Positions 43,755 to 54,087 of a stretch of 64,000 nt of DNA are shown here, in pieces. The stretch is from contig JANTUC010000001.1 in the NCBI GenBank assembly GCA_026873275.1, forward strand, positions 1,426,001 through 1,490,000, given 5' to 3'. Within the stretch, counting starts at the first letter, position 1, and each line of letters starts with the position of its first letter. The stretch comes from Pseudopithomyces maydicus (taxonomy: Eukaryota; Ascomycota; Dothideomycetes; Pleosporales; Didymosphaeriaceae). Position numbers and translations under genes: made by a program. A model generated the notes under the pieces. That model saw only the letters and a program-made list of their open reading frames with translations, searched no databases and was not told the DNA's origin.

Positions 43755-44831
43755 ATGCCTCCTTCTGAGAAGCCTATTTTATTCCACTACCCGCAATCCA
43801 TATATTCGCATCGCGTATTATGGTATCTTTGGCTTCGTGGCATTCCCTACGATGAATGTGTAGGCCGATCTCAGCCTTACTAAAGTCATCTCGATACTGA
43901 CGCCCTCTCAGATTCAGCCACCTGTTATGCCTCGACCAGACCTCGCCTCCATCGGTGTGGGCTATCGTAGGATCCCCATCTTAGCCATAGGGAAAGACGT
44001 TTATTGCGATTCGCGGCTTATTATCTCTAAACTTGAGTCTCTCTACCCTGGGAGCAGGCTTGCGCTTCCCACTGCAGCGGAAGCTGGAGTTAGTAAGCTG
44101 TTTGAGAATTGGACCGTTGACGGCGGTATATTCGCCAATACGGTGAAGCTTATGCCATTTTGGCGCGACGATGGATTTCTCAAGAACAAAGCCTTCTTGG
44201 ATGATCGACAGAAGTTAATGGGGGAAGGAGAATGACAGCTGATACGATGCAATCGGCGAGGGTGGCAGGCTTGCAGCATTTGCGCCAGGCTTTTGATTTG
44301 TTGGAGACGATGTTTCTCGCAGATGGTAGGCAATGGATATTAGCAACACAGGAGCCCAGTGTCGCAGATATCGATGCTGTATGGCCATTTGAGTGGTTAA
44401 TTGTGGACAAGACTATGCGTGGAAGTCTTCCAGAGGATCAATTTGGGGAAAGGAACTATCCAAAAGTGTATGCGTGGGTGCGAAGATTCATGGAGGAAGT
44501 ATCCAGGAAGAAACAAGGCATTGTGACTCCTACTGTAATGGGCGGACAGTCGGTGTTGACCTCAATGGTCAGCACGAGTTCGCCATTGGAAGCTGTACCT
44601 TTCCACAAGAACATTGCCATGGGCTTGCAAGAAGGGGAAATGGTGGAAGTCTATCCGTCGGACTACGGCCAAACAGGTAAAAGCACTGGTATTGTGGTTG
44701 GATTCACGAGCGATGAAGTTGTGATACTGAACGAGCATGGCCTCCATTTGCATTTCCCTTTGTGGAACTTCACGGTAAAGAAAGTCGTTGCGGGAGCAAG
44801 GGGAGACGTGAATGGTAAATCAAAAATTTAG
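43755..44831 (+). CDS. GST-like protein with extra C-terminal domain, frame broken once
   Basis: Exons 43755-43859 and 43912-44831; 341 aa after one added base. The thioredoxin-like N-domain is clear: ILFHYPQSIYSHRVLWYLWL, GYRRIPILAIGKDVYCDSRLII (with the cis-Pro and the Ser/Arg that contact glutathione in GSTs), then KLESLYPG. An all-helical C-domain follows (LQHLRQAFDLLETMF, VADIDAVWPFEWLI, YPKVYAWVRRFMEEV). The last about 90 residues (GEMVEVYPSDYGQTGKSTG, VVGFTSDEVVILNE, HFPLWNFTVKKV) form an additional beta-rich domain not found in classical GSTs. The frame breaks at the G run 44220-44224, where one more G joins LMG to RMTADTMQSARVAG. Catalytic activity is uncertain; the first motif has Ser-x2-Ser-His-Arg rather than Cys. 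Confidence 0.8.
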
Positions 44832-45066
44832 CCAGCGGAAGAGAAGGTTTCAGTCATGTGCCCTGCAGCAAGGGCATACATACATATTCTAGTTCTATCT
44901 ACCGCGCGCTTGCATGCAACTACAGACTAGGGTGACAGCGGGGTTGTGTCAAAATAGGCTGAAACCTATCCCCACTGGCGAAGACGCACATGTCGATGTA
45001 ACAGATAGCCATTTGACAGGAGTTTCCTGAAACCCGTCACCTGCATGTGAACTGGTCGGTTCGACA

Positions 45067-45864
45067 CTACAACCTCCAACGCTTGGCGCACTCAACGCCC
45101 TCGGCGAGTGTCCCCACCCGCGCATCAATCGCATAGCCATTCTTCTCTAGGTTCTTGCACTCATCCCATATATCTTTCAGCGGCACAGAGAATGTTTCAA
45201 TGAACTCGTTGTCCTCGAGTGACGGTTGAGGGTTTTGGTTCTCTGGAAGCGAGAGATCGACAGTGACATGGATCATGCGCAGGTTGGTATTGCAGAAACC
45301 AGGATCTGAACATGTGAGAGTGGGGACAACATGAGCAAGCTTTGGAACAGACCACATACCGTTGAACATGATGGGGCTAATGCCGAAGTCTCCTTCGATG
45401 ACTTTGCCCACGTAGCCCGTCTCTTCTTTCAACTCTCGTAGCGCGCATACCTCGGCTGTCTCATTTGGGTCGATGAGTCCAGCTGGGACTTCAATCACGG
45501 TTGCGTTGGCTGGCGGACGCCATTGCTTTTGGAGAAGAATTCGTGGCGATTCGTCTGGCTTGGTGGGATCTTGGAGGACTGCTAGGATGCCTACGCCATC
45601 GATGTCTGATCCCTTTGGGCGTGTGAGACGTTCGCCAGACTCCCAGGTCCGCTCAACGCCCTCTGGGTCTGTGTATGTGATTCTACATGGCGCCGACGTT
45701 GGTCACATGATCAACCTCGCTGATTCGTGGATGGTGAAGCTCACTTGACAAGCGTCGCCCATTTGGCGTCTTTGTAATTCTAGACGGATTAGACAGCACT
45801 CGAGCTACAGTATTGACAGACGGACCAATGGCTCAACCTTGACGATCTCGGATCGGTTCGCCAT
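45067..45864 (-). CDS. Nudix hydrolase, ADP-ribose/ADP-sugar pyrophosphatase
   Basis: Hydrolyses ADP-ribose or related nucleoside diphosphate sugars to AMP and a sugar phosphate (Ysa1/NUDT5-like). Exons 45864-45826, 45779-45745, 45682-45067; 229 aa. The N-terminal part has KWATLVKITYTDPEG and RTWESGERLTRP, then VGILAVLQDP and ILLQKQWRPP. The Nudix box is complete: G-x5-E-x7-REL-x-EE-x-G in GLIDPNETAEVCALRELKEETGYVG (written here across positions about 111-135 of the protein). Two very short first exons (39 and 35 nt) are required to reach a Met start, and they give a sensible join (PLNYKDAKW). The gene is convergent with the GST-like gene, 235 bp apart. Confidence 0.92.
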
Positions 45865-48168
45865 GGTCATTGCGGCAGGCGGGCTGGATGCAGTGTACCT
45901 GGTGATGGCAGCAGTGTGGGGTTAGATCTCGGGGGCGCGCCTTCCCAAATTAGTCAATCAATGCGCCAAGAAAAGCAAAAGCCAACGCCAACGGCACGAA
46001 GACCTCGGGACCGCTTCCTTCACTCCCTCCTCCTCCTTTTCGGCCGGCTGGCTCTATTGGTGTTATTGCTGAGCCGCCTAGACAAGGTATCGAGTCACCT
46101 GCAGAAGCTTCCGGAACGTATGAGAGTGGCGGCAGAAATCTGCTCACCTGCACCCAACTAATCCATGGATCACACAACATGCAAAAATATAGCTACGTGA
46201 AACAGCCTCAGCTCAGCGCCAGGCGACCAAGCTCGCGGGTGCCTTGCACAGAACGACTTTGCTTTTGTCAACGTCGAACACGCCGCTTGGTTCAGGACGC
46301 GATGCAAGTCACCTCGAACCGATCTTAAGACTCAGATTATATTGAAATCGATAGTCTGCTTCGGCTCTCGGCCGCCAGGGGCTAGTCTGGGTACTGCAAG
46401 GACAACTGCATTTCCATCACTGTGGAGACACATCCTAACGACAAAAGTCGAGTCGTGGCAACTAGGGCCATCGGAATTTCTCTACGCCGACCTCGACGCC
46501 GTCGACCGCTAATGATCTCCACGAGATGCAAGTGCCAGCCTTGCGTTGCTTCGAGGCGCAGTCACGTTCTGGCCGCTGGCGGCAACTTCTGATACACCGG
46601 GGTTTAGATAAGTGAAATGCCTGTCCCTACACACTGTCCAAGTGCTGTGGCATCGTATCTGGGAATTGTGGAGGTCGGAAGGATCTGATCTTATATTCCC
46701 AACTCTCGACTGGACTCCGTTGTTTCGGTCGCAAGTCATGGAGACCTCATATATGAGGTGTTTCAGATGTGCTAACAGCACTATCAGCAAACTTTCAGGA
46801 GTGCAGCAGGGTGTCTGAGCGAACAGTTCAACTACCTATCGCCTTATCATCGTTACTTCTGCCGGCAGTTGCGTTCTGCGCAGTAGTCATGCCTGTTCGC
46901 ATCTTCCCATCTTCCTGATTCGGTTCTTGCTTCATGCATTCCCATGTCAGAGCGCTAGACAAGTGCAGCGAGTCACGGCTGGGGCAGATGGGCCGAAAAT
47001 GGATCGTCGCTACGCGAATGCGATGCCGCAATCTTGCACTCTCACTTTTGAATGTCCAAGCCTTCGTGCTCTTCTCCTTTTACGATTTGTTGGCGTCACG
47101 TCGGCACAAAGTATTGTCCCCTGCCAAGCCAGGGTGGCGCCACTAGTTTCCTTCGCTAGGCCTGTCCCTAGTTGCCGATTTTGCAGGGGCTTACCACCTG
47201 CAGTGTGCCACATGGAATCACAGCACCTACTTACAGAAAAACTTGAAGACGCATATTGCTACGTTACGTGTTATCCATGCTCCTGCTTGCAGATTCTGAG
47301 GGCTGCTGCTTTGCATTGGATTGTCGACATAATAGCCAACGGCGCTGCAGGGCATGAATCGTCTGGAAGGCAGCATCACCATCCATCTGGTTTGGCAGAA
47401 GCATTGGCTAGCCTGACCGACATCCAGGAAGCTTCCGTGTAGGGTCTGGGCGGGGCTCCATCCATTGAAATGTCAAACGCTTCCTATACAGAAACAGTTA
47501 GTACCATACAGAGCAACCGTCCAAAATAGGAACTGCACTGGCCAAAGACCCAGTCATCGACCACCAGCGCTCGCTTCGCGGACGAGACCCAGTCCCCGTT
47601 CCGCGATGAAAGTGCAAACAAGTTCAAAGCGCGGATGGTCCAAACAGACGGATGCCCACATGGCGCCAGAGCGGGCGCTACACCGAAGAGCCTTGCTTTG
47701 CCTCTTTACTGAGCGGAGACCCGTCTCTCTGCGATCTGTAATTCCTTTACCTGGTTGTCCGCGACTATCCTACCTTCTTTCAAGAGTGTGTATTAGCACA
47801 TGTCCTTTCCTTCACTCCACATTCGTTAGCTCGATCACGGAAGTGCTTCGTCACCATCACATTCCTTCACTCGTTTCTGAGTCGCAGGGGTCGGTTTTGC
47901 CTATAGCTGAAACCACCTATCGCACATTTGCCCACGTCAACGACGTTTTTGGCACCCTGTAACAACGTTTTTCCGCAATCGTAACGGTTCTGGACATCCG
48001 TCCGAGCGAGCACTATTGGAGCTCTTTAGCGCACCGCAGTTTGACTCGTCGCCTGTCGTGGGATACGTTCGCTCATATCAGACGTAGCACCCCGTAGTAG
48101 GGTCTTGCTACTCCCGTCATTCGTTTCAACATTTTCGAGTCCATCTTTTACATATTACATTAATAGCT
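45865..48168. other. intergenic, 2.3 kb
   Basis: Promoter of the Nudix gene and upstream region of the one-TM gene. ORFs at 46927-47442 and 47465-47962 have no recognisable features; I see no gene. Confidence 0.5.
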
Positions 48169-49484
48169 ATGGGTAACTGGTTTGGAAAGATTGACTTGGC
48201 ATACAAGTATACGTACGTTGCCACCATTTGAGCCCCTTGTTTGCTTGTTGCTGACCGCTCTAGGATTGTATTTGTATCGCTTCTGGTATTGACAATCTTG
48301 GCTGGACTGGTGAAGGTGTTTTTCGACCGACGAAAGTGAGCATATTCCACTGACCCCCTCTGACGCGACACTGACGGGATGAAAGGTTGAAGAAGCTTGC
48401 CGCACAGCAAAATGAAGGGGCTGAAAGTAAAGAGGAACGCATGGAGCTGACTGGGCGGGAGAAAGATGAAGGCGACTTTTTTGGTATTCGTGCTCTGGAG
48501 GCAGGGTTTTATGCTGGCGTTGCACAGTCGCGCCCAACTTCAAGAGCGGGATCGGTCGCAGCAAGTCCTTATATGAGCACAAGCACTCTCGTCGGCGGTG
48601 GCGGTGCTCACACTCCCAAGGATTCGATGCATTCGATGAACAGCAGTGTTACGACACTGCCGGTTGCCCACACGAAGGACCGAAATCACAACAGCTACCG
48701 CGATTCCGAGACGTTACCTTCACCACAAAGCGAGACGCCAGCACGAAGAAAGACGCCACCGGCCATTCGGCTCGCCCCATCCACTGCCGAGTTGACAGGG
48801 CGGCATCGCCTCAGTGACGCTGTCGACATGAACCGAGTCGTCCCTCCATCACCTTCAAACGCTTCAGAGAGCGGCGAGAGCGACGGACAGTTGTCGCCAC
48901 GCTCGCCTCATTACTACGCACCTGGTCCCCCTCAACTTCCCATGCCGCAGCCAGAAGGATTCCGAGCGTCTTTTGTATCAGTGCACGAACAATACAAATC
49001 GCAAACAGCCTCGATGCTCATGGCATCGCCTGCGCCTAGCGGTGCCGCTTCTCCAAGCTACGCTCCCGAGGTGAAGACGCCTACTATGCCGGGCATTACT
49101 CTGAACGATGGTGATCTGGGTATGTGTGCCACTCGCAAGGCATCCCTTGAACTCTTGACAGCGTAGAGACATGCTAACTTGTACCTAGACGCTCCCCCAC
49201 GCTCCCCTGTCCGACTCTTACCCAAGACGTACCAACCCACCCACCAACGCGACGACAGCGATTCAAGTGTTTACAGCGACCGACGACAGAGCATGCTGGA
49301 AGCCGAATCGAACCGCAAGTCGGTCATAGCACCTCTTCCCAATAAGGAGGAGCAGCGCAAGACATTGCTGGCTCCTGGAGCGACGGAGCCCAACCGCTAC
49401 AGCGAAATCTTCAACGCATATTACCGACAATCGATAGCGGAGCCAGCTGGCAGCGACTCGAAAGGAGCGGGCATGGCTGTTTGA
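48169..49484 (+). CDS. single-pass membrane protein, unknown
   Basis: Exons 48169-48212, 48264-48335, 48386-49119, 49189-49484; 381 aa, in frame. The N-terminus MGNWFGKIDLAYKY is followed by a hydrophobic helix (TIVFVSLLVLTILAGLVKVF, about 15-34), then RRKLKKLAAQQ. The remaining about 340 residues are hydrophilic, rich in Ser/Pro, with many SP/TP sites (TPKDS, LPSPQSETPARRKTPP, PPSPSNASES, LSPRSPHYY, RSPVRLLP), so the tail is probably cytosolic and phosphorylated. There is no signal peptide; it is a type III or signal-anchor topology. The charged stop after the helix favours a cytosolic C-terminus. I do not recognise a domain. It resembles conserved fungal hypothetical proteins in overall plan, but I cannot name one. 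Confidence 0.8.
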
Positions 49485-50033
49485 GGAAGCTGAAGGCAAT
49501 GTTGGATTTTTGCGTTGCGTGAATGTTTCAAGCGCAACGAAGCACAGCGAATGGCGTTTTCACTTGCATTTTGCGTCGATATCTTTTGGGGTGTGATGGG
49601 CACTGTGTGCATGGGGCACGACACGACAGACGTCTCTGCTCCGACAAAGTACTATACCTAGATTTAGTGTAATTTCTATTCATCAGGCACCCGCCAGCAG
49701 GGTGCCAATATCAAGACTGTTCTGGCAAGCGTGGTACCAAGGCTCGAAGATGTGCACGTGAAAGCGAGCGATGGTTCGAGACGGCGTCGAAGTGGAGGCA
49801 AAAAGAGATGACCTTCACGTGTTGATCGGACCACCAGGGCGTGCGATTGGCCGGCCCCTGGTGGTAGCGAGGCGGTGAAAGCGGGCGATTGGGAGGCTCA
49901 ACGGCCTTTCTTAAGATCGCCACCTGCTATGCGGCAATGCGTTCATGACCCCTTGACGCCTAATTAATTCGCACTTTTTTGTATTTTTCGGCGCGGGGAG
50001 CTGCATCCAGCCTCGTTCTTCGACCCACACACC
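49485..50033. other. intergenic, 0.55 kb
   Basis: 3' UTR of the one-TM gene and promoter of the squalene epoxidase gene. No specific element is claimed. Confidence 0.6.
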
Positions 50034-51569
50034 ATGTCAACGACGATGACGACCACGAGCACGACCACAACGACGGGTACGGATCCCACGACGGCGACGA
50101 CGATGCTCCGCGCAAGGCCGGCGGGCAAGCCACAGGGTGCGCTTGGTGCGATTGCGACGCGGGACCAGCAGGAGACGCGGCGGAGGGAGCACCACGAGGC
50201 CGATATTGTCATTGTGGGCGCGGGGATCCTGGGGTGCGCGGCGGCGGCAGCCTTTGGCAAGCAGGGCCGCAGCGTGATACTGCTGGAGCGCAGCCTGAAG
50301 GAGCCCGACCGCATCGTGGGCGAGCTGCTGCAGCCGGGCGGCGTGCGCGCGCTGGAGGAGCTGGGGCTGGCACACTGCCTCGAAGACATCGACGCCATCC
50401 CCTGCTACGGCTACCAGATCGCCTTCCACAAGGAGGACGTCCACATCCCCTACCCCTCCAACCTCGTCAAGGGCCTGGACAGGCCGGAAGGCCGCTCGTT
50501 CCACCACGGCCGCTTCATCCAGAAGCTGCGCGACGCCGCCCGCCAGACGCCCAATGTCACCGTCGTCGAGACCACCGTCACCGACGTCGTGCGCGACTCG
50601 TACACCGGCCGCGTCCTGGGCGTCGAGTCGCAAACCCAGGGCAGACCGGACTACTACTTCGGCGGCCTCACCCTCGTCGCCGACGGCTACGCCTCCAAGT
50701 TCCGCAAGACCTACGTGCCCCACCAGCCCGAGGTGCGCAGCAAGTTCTTCGGCCTCGAGCTCATCGACGCCGAGCTGCCCATGCCCAACCACGGCCATGT
50801 CATCCTCAGCGACGCCCCGCCCATCCTCATCTACCAGATCGGCACCCACGAGACCCGCATCCTCATCGACGTGCCCGAGAACCTGCCCTCGGCCTCGCTG
50901 AAGGAGGGCGGCGTCAAGAACCACCTCCTCAACGTCGCCCTGCCCCGCCTGCCCAAGTCGGTCCAGCCTTCGTTCCGCCACGCCATCGAGACAGGGAAGC
51001 TGCGGAGCATGCCCAACAGCTTCCTGCCCCCCACCACACAGAAGACCCCGGGCCTCATCATGCTGGGCGACGCCATGAACATGCGCCACCCGCTTACCGG
51101 AGGCGGCATGACGGTTGCATTCAACGATGTCGTGCACCTCAGCCGTCTCTTGGCCCCCGAGAACGTGCCGAATCTCGAAGACACATCGGCCGTCTTGAAC
51201 GCCATGTCTCGCTTCCACTGGGCGCGCAAGGACAGCTCGTCCGTCATCAACATCCTCGCCATGGCGCTTTACTCCCTGTTTGCCGCCGACGACGCCATGC
51301 TTACCGCTCTGCAAAACGGCTGCTTCCGATACTTCCAGCGAGGCGGGAAGTGCATCTCGGAGCCGTGTGGCTTGCTTTCGGGTCTGCTGAAGAACCCCTT
51401 GGTGCTCGTCTATCACTTTTTTGCGGTGGCTTTTTACGCCATCTGGTGCAGAGCTATGCAGGGCCCTGTGTGGCGGATACCCTACGTTTTCCTTATCGAG
51501 AGCGTGTTGATTATTTACAAGGCTTGCATTGTTATTGGACCCTATCTGCTTGCTGAGATGAGGGCGTAG
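50034..51569 (+). CDS. ERG1: squalene epoxidase (squalene monooxygenase)
   Basis: FAD/NADPH enzyme that makes 2,3-oxidosqualene, the first oxygen step of ergosterol synthesis, in the ER and lipid droplets; the target of allylamine antifungals. Intronless, 511 aa, GC-rich. The N-terminus is an unusual Thr-rich tract (from ACG/ACC triplets) before ADIVIVGAGILGCAAA, the Rossmann FAD site at about 57-72. LLERSLKEPDRIVGELLQPGG, RSFHHGRFIQKLR and the second FAD motif GDAMNMRHPLTGGGMTVAFND (about 345-365) are the family hallmarks. The C-terminus ends with two hydrophobic helices (VLVYHFFAVAFYAIW; VFLIESVLIIYKACIVIGPYL) for membrane attachment. Very long ORFs on other frames here are composition shadows. 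Confidence 0.96.
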   Translation: MSTTMTTTSTTTTTGTDPTTATTMLRARPAGKPQGALGAIATRDQQETRRREHHEADIVIVGAGILGCAAAAAFGKQGRSVILLERSLKEPDRIVGELLQPGGVRALEELGLAHCLEDIDAIPCYGYQIAFHKEDVHIPYPSNLVKGLDRPEGRSFHHGRFIQKLRDAARQTPNVTVVETTVTDVVRDSYTGRVLGVESQTQGRPDYYFGGLTLVADGYASKFRKTYVPHQPEVRSKFFGLELIDAELPMPNHGHVILSDAPPILIYQIGTHETRILIDVPENLPSASLKEGGVKNHLLNVALPRLPKSVQPSFRHAIETGKLRSMPNSFLPPTTQKTPGLIMLGDAMNMRHPLTGGGMTVAFNDVVHLSRLLAPENVPNLEDTSAVLNAMSRFHWARKDSSSVINILAMALYSLFAADDAMLTALQNGCFRYFQRGGKCISEPCGLLSGLLKNPLVLVYHFFAVAFYAIWCRAMQGPVWRIPYVFLIESVLIIYKACIVIGPYLLAEMRA

Positions 51570-51848
51570 CCGTCTCGAGCGGATGCAGTCTGGGAAGCAT
51601 TAACGGCGTTGTTGACACATTGGGCGTTCAGGGGCATGAAATGTATATATAGATATTAATTGTAATACCACAAGATTCCCCATATGGTTCTTGAATTTGC
51701 AAATCATGCAGGAACTTTCGACCTTTATCGTGATACCATGGCCTGTATATACTATGCACTCAAAATTGCTCCACCAGTTCAGATACATTCCCGCCCCTTA
51801 TCCCCCAAACTTTCCACTATTCGTCCGCAACCTCTACACCGCCAAGCA

Positions 51849-52523
51849 TCACGATTCCCCAGGCGACTTGACCTTCTGCGGCACGATCTCAACCCAATAT
51901 CCCTACACAATAAACATTAGCTCAACTTCTCCCTCTCCTACCACCACCAAGGCAAAAACTCACATCAGGATCCCTCACGAACGCCAACTGCCTAAACACA
52001 AACCTATACCCCTCTACCACATCTCCCTTCCCCGTTGGCAACCCCATCGTCTCCACCTCCCCCGCCTCCCCCAAAGGCTTCAAAACCTCGAACCCAAACC
52101 CTTTAACCCTCTCTAATGTCTCCGCCACATCCGGCACCGTAAACCCTACATGTCCGAACCCCACACCACCCTGCTTCCCATAATCATTCCCGTTGCTGTA
52201 TTCCACTTGACTTCCTCCTTCGTCGCTGTCGGAAGGGACGTGATACAGCTCCAGCAGCCCCTTCGACGTGCCCAGCGTGGCGATGGACGTGTCGCGGGGT
52301 CCGAGGTAGTAGATGGTGGCGATGCCCGTGTTGAAGATGAAGATGGTGTGCAGGCCAAAGCAGTCGTTGTAGAATTTCAGGGAGAGGGCCGGGTTCTTGA
52401 TGCGTAGCATGAGGTGGTTGAGGCGGTAGGAGGAGGTGGATGGGGAGGGGCGCGGGGCGGCGGGATGATGTGGTGACCTGGGGGATAGGGGCCTGGGGGG
52501 TGATTTGGGTCGGAGGAGGACAT
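51849..52523 (-). CDS. glyoxalase I-like VOC protein, frame broken once
   Basis: Probable lactoylglutathione lyase, isomerising the methylglyoxal-glutathione hemithioacetal. Exons 52523-51964 and 51902-51849; 204 aa after one added base. VOC-fold features: YRLNHLMLRIKNPALSLKFYND (metal His in the first strand), ELYHVPSDSDEGG, GFGHVGFTVPDVAETLERVK (second His), and, across the last intron, FVRDPDGYWVEIV with the catalytic Glu. The 3' intron is supported by this join. The natural start seems to be MSSSDPN at 52523, but it lies in another frame from YRLNH; one extra C in the C-rich stretch (52447-52457 region on +) restores it. If the break is real, translation would have to start at 52410, removing the first strand's His. 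A shorter-than-usual N-terminus compared with dual-domain glyoxalases suggests a single-domain monomer unit. Confidence 0.78.
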
Positions 52524-53163
52524 GGTAAGGTAGTTGGATATGTAATTGGTTGTTTGTAAAAGAGAGAGAGAGGGGGGGGGGATATATATTTATCTACTGA
52601 GTGGACTTGGAGGGGATATTTGGAATAAGAAAGGGGAAGGTTATGGATGTTTAGTTGTTTACTTAGGAATTAGGTACATACATATACATACATGGGGATA
52701 GCCAAGCACCCGCACTAGAATACACTCATTCAAGGGTGATGTGTTGTGGGGTAGACGACTAGCGTACGAGCTTCCATGCGGGGCAATGGCAGATGGAATG
52801 CCGCACGTCTAAGCCGAATCGCCCCCACCTCAGCATAACGTGGACAGGATGTAACACATTCAGAAGACAAACGATCGTCACCAAGAGAAGAAACCAATGG
52901 AAAGAGTAGAATTTGGATACAAATATCGTGTATTGTTATCCAACTCGAATATTAAATTGCATGAGAATACATGTATATTCGGAGCCACGCACTCGAAGCC
53001 AAACCCAGAAATATGGCCCTGTGCGTCTGCGGCTTTCGATTATGAGCTTGCCGTTAATAGAAAAATATCGTAACAACGTCTGATCATCATCCATTCCATC
53101 CAACAGGTCAGCATGAGTATTGCCAAATTCAGCAAGTAAGAGAACCTCCTGCTACATCCCAAA
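52524..53163. other. intergenic, 0.64 kb
   Basis: Promoter of the glyoxalase gene, with a GA run and ten Gs at about 52561-52581, and 3' UTR of the GPI-type gene. Confidence 0.55.
52561..52581. repeat. GA microsatellite with G10 tract
   Basis: AG dinucleotides followed by ten G, the longest homopolymer I noticed in the window. Confidence 0.8.
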
Positions 53164-54087
53164 TCAAAATAAGCCAGCGAGCAGGCACGCAACAAGAGCC
53201 ACGCCCCCAGGTCCTTCCACTGCCCGAACCCCAAATCCAGTATTGGCAGCAGTAGGTGTAGTCGAAGGCGTAGTCGTAGCACTATCGACTCCTGTAGTAT
53301 CACCCGTCGATGTCGAATCCCCCGCCGGTGTCGCTGTAGCCTCTGCTGTACTCTCCGATGTAGCAGGCTCTATCGCCGTAGCAGTTGTGAATACTTCCCC
53401 CGAAACTGTCTCGCTAATCGTGCTCGTAACAGTAACAACATCACCGCTCGATGTCTCGGTTTCGGTAACAAACTCCGTCACCGTCACTTCCGACTGATCG
53501 TAGGAAGTGATGGCGAGAACGGAGGTAGTCGTGGTGTACTCCGTTTGGTACTCCGTTTCGAAAGTATCGATCGATACGATGACTTCTTCCGTGATGGTCT
53601 TGATGTTTTCTCTTGGGTAGAAGAAGCCTCGTCGGGCCATGGCGGTGGGGGTCACGGTTTCGGTGGTGAAGATGGTGCTGGTTGTGGCGTCGGCCGTTAT
53701 GGTTTCTGTTTCGGTCTTTACGTGTTTACACATGTTAAACTATTGAATCGACAAGTGAAGGGTGGAGTTCAAACTAACCTCCGTTTCAGTGACCGTATCG
53801 ACTGAGACTTGCGCATCGACCGAGGTAATTGTCTGGACTAGCACCGAAGTGATGGTGGAGGTTTGCGTCGCGGTGACATCAATGGTATTCGTGACTTGTA
53901 TGGTCGTGAAACTATCCCAGCAATCTGGGGACCCGTCGATGCAGTATTCTGGTCCGTTGTCGCATCGGGCTGCCTCGTCCTGGCAATTGGGTGTGCAGAA
54001 GGGAATGATGCAAATGTAAGCATTGGCTTTTAGGGCAATCGCTAAGCAAAGGAAGAATGGAGGTCGATGCAAAGTGAATCGTACCAT
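53164..54087 (-). CDS. Thr/Ser-rich GPI-type surface protein
   Basis: Exons 54087-53779 and 53715-53164; 286 aa. The signal peptide is residues 1-23 (PPFFLCLAIALKANA). A short Cys-rich head follows (CIIPFCTPNCQDEAARC ... EYCIDGSPDCWD), then a long Thr/Val/Ser/Glu region with repeated TVT/TET runs, likely O-glycosylated. The C-terminus has a small-residue cluster (AANTGFG) and a hydrophobic tail (GGVALVACLLAGLF), a pattern expected for GPI attachment. A possible KEX2-like site is ARRGFF in the middle. Presumed location: cell wall or plasma membrane. I recognise no adhesin domain. Function unknown. Confidence 0.82.

Noticed and set aside
46927..47962. Two forward ORFs (171 and 165 codons)
   Set aside because: No conserved motif, no intron signals, and composition like the surrounding non-coding DNA.
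50037..51416. 459-codon ORF antisense to the squalene epoxidase gene, and a 525-codon ORF in another forward frame
   Set aside because: Both come from the high GC content and strong codon bias of the real gene; the translations are low-complexity Arg/Pro- or Val/Gly/Asp-rich with no domain.
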